Positions 6,854 through 11,041 of a stretch of 11,041 bases of DNA are shown piece by piece. Source of the stretch: Mucilaginibacter sp. (lineage in GTDB: Bacteria > Bacteroidota > Bacteroidia > Sphingobacteriales > Sphingobacteriaceae); the NCBI GenBank assembly GCA_014376655.1, contig JACMRC010000305.1:1-11041 (forward strand). Direction: 5' to 3'. The notes under the pieces were generated by a model. It saw only the letters and a program-made list of their open reading frames with translations. It did not search any database and was not told where the DNA came from. Position 1 is the first letter of the stretch. Every line of letters begins with the position of its first letter. The position numbers were made by a program, and so were the translations under genes.

Positions 6854-7968
6854 ATTTGCTTTTGGTACAAGCGGTATTTTTTATAAGGATCGCCTTTTAT
6901 AGCGATAATAGCCTCATTAATCATGGTATTATTCTCCAATGTCCATCCGGCTTCTGCCCATTTTAACCCCCTTGCTGTGTAATTCTTGATGATGGTACCA
7001 TATAAAACAGCCTCTATTCCCATTTTGCGGTAACCATCAATAACACCTAACGCATAAATGCGTAAACTTTGTATCTTCTTTTTGCCAAACAGTAATTTAA
7101 AGATCCCGGTAGGGAATAAGCGGCCTTTTTTAATGGTTTTAAAAATTTCATTATAATTTAACAAGGCTAAACCAAAGGCTACAATTTTGCCATCCTGCTC
7201 TGCAACTAAGGCAAAGTCTGGATCGAGTATCAGTTTCAGGTCTTTAGCCAACCAATCAAACTCTTCGTCAGTTAAAGGCACAAAACCGGTGTTTTGATCC
7301 CAGGCCGAATTATACACCTTGCGTAGTTTTACTGTTTCTTCCTTAAAGTTCTTCAAATCTACCTTGCGGATGACGATGTTGTTACGCTTTAAACGTTCTT
7401 GCAGGGCGTTAAGTAACCTTACCGATTTATCATCATAATTATTACCATCCCAATACCAGGCAATCAAGTCTACATCTTTGGCAAAACCAAAGCCTTCAAT
7501 TAACTGCGCGTAATAATGTGCATTGTAAGTTTGCATTAATACCGGTGGGCTGTCAAAACCTTCTACTAACAGACCGCATGGCTCATTGGTTGAAAAGTTT
7601 ACTGGACCTAAAAATCTGCCCGTTACACCCTTTTCTTTTAACCAGGTAGTAGCAATATCGAAAAGTAGGTTGGCGGTATCCTGGTTGTTTATACAATCAA
7701 AAAATCCAAAGAAACCATCGTTTACTTTATTGTATTCGTTATGGCTGTTGTTTAATATAGCTGCTATGCGGCCAACTATTTTGTCGTCCTCGTAAGCTAA
7801 AAAGCATTGCAGCTTGTTATGTTTATGAAAAGGATGCTTGGTCAACAGGTCCCGTTGTGCTATAAATAATTCTGGCACATAGTTAGGGTCATCCTTGTAC
7901 AGGTCGTGCGGGAAATCAATAAATGCTGTAAGTTCTTGTTTAGAATTTACCGGTATTATCTTTTTCAT
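6850..7968 (-). CDS. GNAT-like acyltransferase, candidate bacterial ceramide synthase
   Basis: This 372-residue soluble protein has no signal peptide. It belongs to a family usually annotated as hypothetical or as GNAT N-acetyltransferase. Visible conserved parts are the N-terminal YKDDPNYVPEL (about 24-34), a first GNAT-like beta region CFLAYEDDKIVGRIAAI (55-71), and the highly conserved block GPVNFSTNEPCGLLVEGFDSPP (121-142) with MQTYNAHYY just after it. A second GNAT-like segment near 250-345 includes VAEQDGKIVAFGLALLNY and ends with a glycine-rich region around GYRKMGIEAVLYG. I infer N-acylation of sphinganine to dihydroceramide. The bacterial ceramide synthase of Caulobacter is described as a GNAT-type protein, and this gene lies between spt and the reductase. 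The substrate cannot be proved from sequence. The start codon is 78 bases after the spt stop codon, beyond a terminator. The gene overlaps the reductase by four bases. Confidence 0.82.
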   Translation of the reverse strand: MKKIIPVNSKQELTAFIDFPHDLYKDDPNYVPELFIAQRDLLTKHPFHKHNKLQCFLAYEDDKIVGRIAAILNNSHNEYNKVNDGFFGFFDCINNQDTANLLFDIATTWLKEKGVTGRFLGPVNFSTNEPCGLLVEGFDSPPVLMQTYNAHYYAQLIEGFGFAKDVDLIAWYWDGNNYDDKSVRLLNALQERLKRNNIVIRKVDLKNFKEETVKLRKVYNSAWDQNTGFVPLTDEEFDWLAKDLKLILDPDFALVAEQDGKIVAFGLALLNYNEIFKTIKKGRLFPTGIFKLLFGKKKIQSLRIYALGVIDGYRKMGIEAVLYGTIIKNYTARGLKWAEAGWTLENNTMINEAIIAIKGDPYKKYRLYQKQI

Positions 7969-7994
7969 GTGGATGGCAGAATTTTATTGGTAGT

Positions 7995-8032
7995 AAACAA
8001 AAAATGCGGCCATCTTTTAAATAGCCGCATTC
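7995..8032 (-). terminator. rho-independent terminator downstream of spt
   Basis: Read on the minus strand, AATGCGGC (8031-8024) pairs perfectly with GCCGCATT (8010-8003) across a loop of about 13 A/T-rich bases. The 3' arm is followed by a T-rich run (TTTTGTTT, 8002-7995). On the plus strand the same hairpin lacks a T-tract, so it acts in the spt direction. It begins about 15 bases after the spt stop codon and ends about 27 bases before the GNAT-like start codon. It should reduce or block read-through into the rest of the locus. Confidence 0.75.
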
Positions 8033-8046
8033 TATATAGTGTTTAA

Positions 8047-8334
8047 TTATATTTTCTCTTTAACGTGAAGTTCAACACCAACGTCCTTGAAAGCTTTGGT
8101 GATCTTTTCAACAGCCTCATCAATTTGCGCAAATGTATGCGTTGCCATTAATGAGAAGCGCAATAAAGATGAGTCTGACGGTACAGCTGGTGACACAACC
8201 GGGTTAACAAATACACCTGATGATTGCAGGTGTTTAGTTACCAGGAAAGTTTTATCGTTATCCCTAACATAAATAGGTAGGATAGGGCTTTCTGTTGGGC
8301 CAAGGTCAAAACCTTCTTCCAATAAAAGTTTCAT
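8047..8334 (-). CDS. serine palmitoyltransferase, C-terminal fragment
   Basis: This 95-residue open frame encodes the end of the enzyme. It carries the conserved TESPILPIYVR, VFVNPVVSPAVP and LLRFSLMATHT segments. The arginine of the last one (residue 59 of the fragment) corresponds to the substrate-carboxylate-binding arginine of this family. Its ATG (8334-8332) overlaps the TGA of the N-terminal frame as ATGA, so it could be re-initiated by coupling. By homology this methionine is internal (YAMKLLL), so the fragment would lack only a few residues after the break. Confidence 0.7.
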   Translation of the reverse strand: MKLLLEEGFDLGPTESPILPIYVRDNDKTFLVTKHLQSSGVFVNPVVSPAVPSDSSLLRFSLMATHTFAQIDEAVEKITKAFKDVGVELHVKEKI

Positions 8335-9254
8335 AGCGTAGTGGGTGTTATCCCAAAGTTTTGGATACGCTCAGGCTCTGACTCGATAATATCTAAAGCG
8401 GCAATAGCACTTGCTACCGAACCCGGAGGCATACTTGCACTAAACATTAATGAACGTGCACGGTGTTTTATATAATCAATAGTATCATTATCGGAAGCTA
8501 TAAAACCACCTAATGATGCTAATGATTTACTGAAGGTACCCATTATAAGGTCAACATCATCAGTTAAATTAAAGTGCGATGCGGTGCCCGCGCCTTTATG
8601 ACCAATAACGCCTAAGCTATGCGCATCATCTATCATGATGTTTGCACCATACTGATCGGCAAGTTTTACTATTTCAGGTAATTTAACTATGTCGCCTTCC
8701 ATACTAAATATACCATCAACAGCAATAACTTTTACAGCTTCTTCCGGCAGGATGCTCAACTTGCGTTTAAGATCATCCATATCGTTATGGGCATATTTTA
8801 TAACTTTTGAAAACGATAAACGGCTGCCATCAATAATACAAGCGTGGTCATATTCGTCTAATATCAAATAATCATTACGACCGGTGATGCATGATAATAC
8901 ACCTAAATTAACCTGGTAACCTGTGCTAAATAATACTGTAGCCTCTTTACCTGTGTATGCTGCAAGCCTGTTTTCTAATTCAATATGTATATCAAGCGTG
9001 CCATTTAAAAATCGTGATCCTGCACAACCCGTTCCGTATTTATCGATCGCTTTTTTAGAAGCCTCTTTGATCTTAGGGTGATTGGTTAAGCCCAGGTATG
9101 AATTAGACCCAAACATTAACACCCTATGATTATCGATCATCACTTCAGTATCCTGAGCAGACTCAATGGGCCTGAAGTAAGGATATAATCCTTTTTCACG
9201 CAACATATTCGCTACTTGAAACTGAGCGATCTTCTCGTGTAATTTTTTAACCAT
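8331..9254 (-). CDS. serine palmitoyltransferase, N-terminal fragment (PLP-binding part)
   Basis: This 307-residue open frame holds the whole cofactor site, including lysine 243 and histidine 137, but ends early. Residues 300-307 (FGITPTTL) are out-of-frame and unlike the family. Without the C-terminal part it lacks the conserved arginine and small domain, so it should be inactive alone. The start at 9254 fits the family, with KLHEKIAQF near the N-terminus as in the Sphingobacterium homologue. An AGCAGGG stretch about 10 bases upstream may serve as a weak ribosome-binding site. Confidence 0.72.
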   Translation of the reverse strand: MVKKLHEKIAQFQVANMLREKGLYPYFRPIESAQDTEVMIDNHRVLMFGSNSYLGLTNHPKIKEASKKAIDKYGTGCAGSRFLNGTLDIHIELENRLAAYTGKEATVLFSTGYQVNLGVLSCITGRNDYLILDEYDHACIIDGSRLSFSKVIKYAHNDMDDLKRKLSILPEEAVKVIAVDGIFSMEGDIVKLPEIVKLADQYGANIMIDDAHSLGVIGHKGAGTASHFNLTDDVDLIMGTFSKSLASLGGFIASDNDTIDYIKHRARSLMFSASMPPGSVASAIAALDIIESEPERIQNFGITPTTL

Positions 9255-9333
9255 GTATTAACCCTGCTTAAATTTTTTGTAAAAATACCATGAATAAGTT
9301 TATAACCTATATTTAGTATGTAATTTTTTTTAA

Positions 9334-9359
9334 CATTCCGATTTTTGCAAATCGTAATG
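9334..9359. repeat. imperfect inverted repeat, candidate operator
   Basis: CATT-C-CGATTT, a TTGC centre, then AAATCG-T-AATG: two half-sites of four plus six paired bases with one mismatch, 26 bases in all. It lies about 80 bases upstream of the spt start codon, where a regulator or an RNA hairpin could act. No T-tract follows, so it is not a terminator. No regulator gene is visible nearby. Confidence 0.45.
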
Positions 9360-9377
9360 CACTTCCCACTCGGCAAA

Positions 9378-9402
9378 TTAATTAAATTTTTTGTTTAATT
9401 AA
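9378..9402. repeat. perfect 9-base inverted repeat
   Basis: TTAATTAAA (9378-9386) and TTTAATTAA (9394-9402) are exact reverse complements separated by seven bases (TTTTTTG). It sits in the middle of the divergent region. Because both arms are pure A/T in AT-rich DNA, chance is a real alternative to a protein-binding site. Confidence 0.4.
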
Positions 9403-9572
9403 CGCCTTTATTTTTCATTTTTTTCAAAAAAGTGCCAAAAACATGGTTAATGATATGTTTCGTGTAGTATTTACGTAAAAATCTTGAGGCGGATTTCTAT
9501 TTAAATTTTCAATACCTCATATTCGCACTTCCTAATAATTTAAGCGGAAGAAATCACGAACCCCCTCGCCCG

Positions 9573-9580
9573 TATTTTTG
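9573..9580 (+). promoter_or_regulatory. candidate -7 promoter element for the tolC-like gene
   Basis: TATTTTTG matches the Bacteroidota -7 consensus TAnnTTTG exactly and lies 30 bases before the start codon, which would leave a short leader. I see no clear TTG or TTTG at the -33 position, where the sequence is GC-rich (ACCCCCTCGCCC follows), so support is partial. Confidence 0.45.
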
Positions 9581-9610
9581 TTTTAATAAGATCCGCCGAT
9601 CATACTGCAT

Positions 9611-10939
9611 ATGAAAAAATTACACCCATTGTTGATAATTAATTTTATCCTGATTTTAAATACTACTTCAATTTTTGCTCAAAGCGGTGCTGACACTATA
9701 CCTAACGTTGTAACATTAAAACAAAGTATCTTGTTTGCATTACGCAACCAACCGACGGTTAGGCAGGCTGCCATAGATCGGCAGATAAATGAGCGCGATA
9801 TTCGTATCAGTTTAGCAGGCTGGTTGCCGCAGCTTAATTCATCAGCTGCTTATAACCATTATTTTAAAGGCAGCCCGGTTGCGTCAACAACCCCGGGAGT
9901 TGTATCAAGTATTGTTGAATCTTCGAGCTTAGGCTTACAAGCCAGCCAGGTTATCTATAATAATGATGTGTTACTGGCATCAAAGGCTTCAAACTACTCG
10001 CGTTTATTCTATCAACAAAATACCCAAAGCAGCCAAATTAATGTTGTATCAGATGTTAGTAAAGCTTTTTTTGATGTTTTATTATCGCAAAAACAACTTA
10101 ATATTATTAACGAAAATATTACCCGACTGCAACGCAGTTTAAAAGATGCTTACAACAGGTACCAGGCAGGTGTTGTTGATAAAATAGATTACAAGCAAGC
10201 TACCATCGCCTTAAACAATGAGTTGGCGGTACGTAAACAAACCACCGAAACCATTAACAGCAAGCTTGCTTATCTTAAACAAATAATGGGGGTTAACCCA
10301 AGCCTGAATATAAGTTTAGCGTACGATTCGACCAGCTATGAAAAAGAAATTTTTATAGATACCAACCAAACGTTGAATGTAAATAACCGTATTGAGTTTC
10401 AGTTATTGCAAACACAGAAGAACCTTAAAAACTTGAATGTTGATTATTACCGCTGGGGATTTTTGCCATCACTATCGGCAGTTGGGAGTTATAATTTAGC
10501 TTATTTTAATACCCGTTATTCTGATCTTTATAGCAACGCATACCCAACCGGGTATGCAGGGTTGTCATTAACGCTACCTATTTTTCAGGGCGGAAGGCGT
10601 TTGCAAAACCTAAGCAAGGCCCGGTTACAGATCCAACGTACAGACCTGGATATTGTTAACTCGCAAAACACTATTAATACGCAATATATACAGGCATTGG
10701 CCAGCTATAAAAGCAATTATAACAATTACCAAACGCTTAAGCAAAATGTGGCGCTGGCAAAAGATGTGTATAATGTAGTAAGTCTGCAATACCGCGAAGG
10801 AGTAAAAACTTATTTGGATGTTATTGTATCGCAGGCGGACCTGCGGACATCTGAATTGAATTATTATAATTCGCTGTTCCAGGTACTATCAAGCAAAATT
10901 GATTTAAAAAGAGCATTAGGCATACTTAGTGCTGAATAA
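9611..10939 (+). CDS. TolC-family outer-membrane efflux protein
   Basis: This 442-residue protein is the outer-membrane channel subunit of a tripartite export system. The signal peptide spans roughly residues 1-24 (hydrophobic LLIINFILILNTTSIFA, then QSGAD). The mature chain shows the two related halves of the outer-membrane efflux family. The first opens with VTLKQSILFALRNQPTVRQA (35-54) and contains AGWLPQLNSSAAYNHYF. The second, around residues 255-440, contains WGFLPSLSAVGSYN, LSLTLPIFQGGRR and the closing helices LQYREGVKTYLDVIVSQADL and LKRALG. Between them lie long heptad-like helices that would build the periplasmic tunnel. The length is typical. The next gene begins 34 bases downstream and encodes a lipoprotein, as expected for a membrane-fusion partner. 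The transported substrate is not evident. The gene is divergent from spt, so a link with the lipid locus is only positional. Confidence 0.93.
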   Translation: MKKLHPLLIINFILILNTTSIFAQSGADTIPNVVTLKQSILFALRNQPTVRQAAIDRQINERDIRISLAGWLPQLNSSAAYNHYFKGSPVASTTPGVVSSIVESSSLGLQASQVIYNNDVLLASKASNYSRLFYQQNTQSSQINVVSDVSKAFFDVLLSQKQLNIINENITRLQRSLKDAYNRYQAGVVDKIDYKQATIALNNELAVRKQTTETINSKLAYLKQIMGVNPSLNISLAYDSTSYEKEIFIDTNQTLNVNNRIEFQLLQTQKNLKNLNVDYYRWGFLPSLSAVGSYNLAYFNTRYSDLYSNAYPTGYAGLSLTLPIFQGGRRLQNLSKARLQIQRTDLDIVNSQNTINTQYIQALASYKSNYNNYQTLKQNVALAKDVYNVVSLQYREGVKTYLDVIVSQADLRTSELNYYNSLFQVLSSKIDLKRALGILSAE

Positions 10940-10973
10940 CTATTACTGAACAACAAATTACCATACATACAAA

Positions 10974-11041
10974 ATGAAAAAAAAGCACCTATTTTGGTTA
11001 GCTCCGATTGCAATGTTAGCCATTGCATCATGTAAAGACAA
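10974..11041 (+). CDS. lipoprotein, probable RND efflux membrane-fusion subunit (5' end only)
   Basis: Only the first 22 codons are in the window. They encode a lipoprotein signal peptide: a lysine-rich start (MKKKH), a hydrophobic core, and a lipobox ending in IASC with the lipidated cysteine at residue 20. It begins 34 bases after the stop codon of the TolC-family gene on the same strand. In Bacteroidota this position is usually occupied by the periplasmic adaptor of an RND pump, which is itself commonly a lipoprotein. The adaptor identity is inferred from the neighbour; the visible residues show only that it is a lipoprotein. Confidence 0.7.
   Translation, partial: MKKKHLFWLAPIAMLAIASCKD

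Larger units (their letters stand above)
8047..9254 (-). pseudogene. spt: serine palmitoyltransferase, interrupted by a 1-base deletion
   Basis: Joined across one missing base, this locus encodes an alpha-oxoamine synthase of about 402 residues, the normal length. The enzyme is a PLP-dependent cytosolic protein that condenses L-serine with palmitoyl thioester to 3-ketosphinganine, the first step of sphingolipid synthesis. Landmarks are FGSNSYLGLT (48-57), YGTGCAGSRFLNGT (73-86), the cofactor-stacking H137 in DEYDHACIIDG, DDAHSLG (209-215) and GTFSKSLASLGG with the Schiff-base lysine K243. The similarity to Sphingobacterium serine palmitoyltransferase is strong, including the C-terminal block NPVVSPAVP. 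After N299 the frame is lost. The expected continuation (LWDNTHYAMKLLL) is present in the -1 frame, so one base is missing in 8355-8363. The likely original is CAA AAA CTT TGG, one A longer. All residues otherwise look conserved with no further damage, which favours a recent event, a sequencing error, or functional expression as two pieces. Confidence 0.85.
9255..9610. promoter_or_regulatory. divergent AT-rich intergenic region between spt and the tolC-like gene
   Basis: These 356 bases carry no convincing gene on either strand. They must contain the promoters for spt (leftward) and the efflux gene (rightward). Visible structure is an imperfect dyad at 9334-9359, a perfect dyad at 9378-9402 and a -7-like box at 9573-9580. 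On the minus strand TATTTTTA (9287-9280) is one base off the Bacteroidota -7 consensus and is a weak candidate for the spt promoter, without a recognisable -33 element. Confidence 0.6.

Noticed and set aside
8352..8363. Programmed -1 ribosomal frameshift in spt
   Set aside because: The zero-frame codons CAA AAC do not form a good X-XXY-YYZ slippery heptamer, since the glutamine tRNA would mismatch after slipping, and I see no strong stem just downstream. A lost A in a short homopolymer explains it more simply.
8047..9254. Glycine C-acetyltransferase (Kbl) or 8-amino-7-oxononanoate synthase (BioF) instead of serine palmitoyltransferase
   Set aside because: These belong to the same family, but the segments FRPI, TGCAGSRFLNGTLDIH and NPVVSPAVP and the adjacent lipid genes match the Sphingobacterium serine palmitoyltransferase much better.
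9590..9601. GATC-CGCC-GATC as an operator near the tolC-like start
   Set aside because: GATC is self-complementary, so two copies form a trivial repeat; with only four bases each there is no meaningful support.

Overview
The window looks like chromosome from a member of the Bacteroidota, most likely family Sphingobacteriaceae (Mucilaginibacter/Pedobacter-like). The evidence is the moderate-to-low GC content, start codons without clear Shine-Dalgarno sequences, a TAnnTTTG-type promoter element, Bacteroidota-specific families (DUF5686 with a carboxypeptidase-regulatory-like domain, DUF4833), and a serine palmitoyltransferase that closely resembles my recollection of the Sphingobacterium multivorum enzyme. 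The genus is an inference.

Positions 1-9254 form one long minus-strand lipid locus. In transcription order it holds serine palmitoyltransferase (spt, 9254-8047, interrupted by an apparent 1-base deletion), a rho-independent terminator, a GNAT-like acyltransferase (7968-6850), an NAD-dependent epimerase/reductase (6853-5867, overlapping the previous gene by 4 bases), myo-inositol-3-phosphate synthase (5833-4511) and a PgpA-family phosphatase (4508-4056). A 217-base gap follows. Then come a large DUF5686 outer-membrane protein (3838-1280), a CDP-alcohol phosphatidyltransferase (1276-560) and a DUF4833 secreted protein (547 to beyond the left edge). Most junctions are very tight (-4, 33, 2, 3 and 12 bases), so this reads as one operon or two consecutive operons.

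Together the genes suggest a nearly complete route to inositol sphingolipids. Spt makes 3-ketosphinganine, the epimerase-like protein would reduce it, and the GNAT-like protein would N-acylate sphinganine to dihydroceramide. In parallel, inositol-3-phosphate synthase makes inositol phosphate from glucose-6-phosphate, the CDP-alcohol transferase attaches it to diacylglycerol, and the PgpA homologue would remove the phosphate to give phosphatidylinositol. The enzyme that would move phosphoinositol onto ceramide is not visible here. DUF5686 and DUF4833 are envelope proteins of unknown function in the same transcription unit and are candidates for unrecognised steps or transport.

Positions 9255-9610 are a divergent, AT-rich intergenic region with two dyad symmetries and a promoter-like element. 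To the right, on the plus strand, a TolC-family outer-membrane efflux protein (9611-10939) is followed by the first codons of a lipoprotein, probably the membrane-fusion subunit of an RND efflux pump, cut by the window edge.
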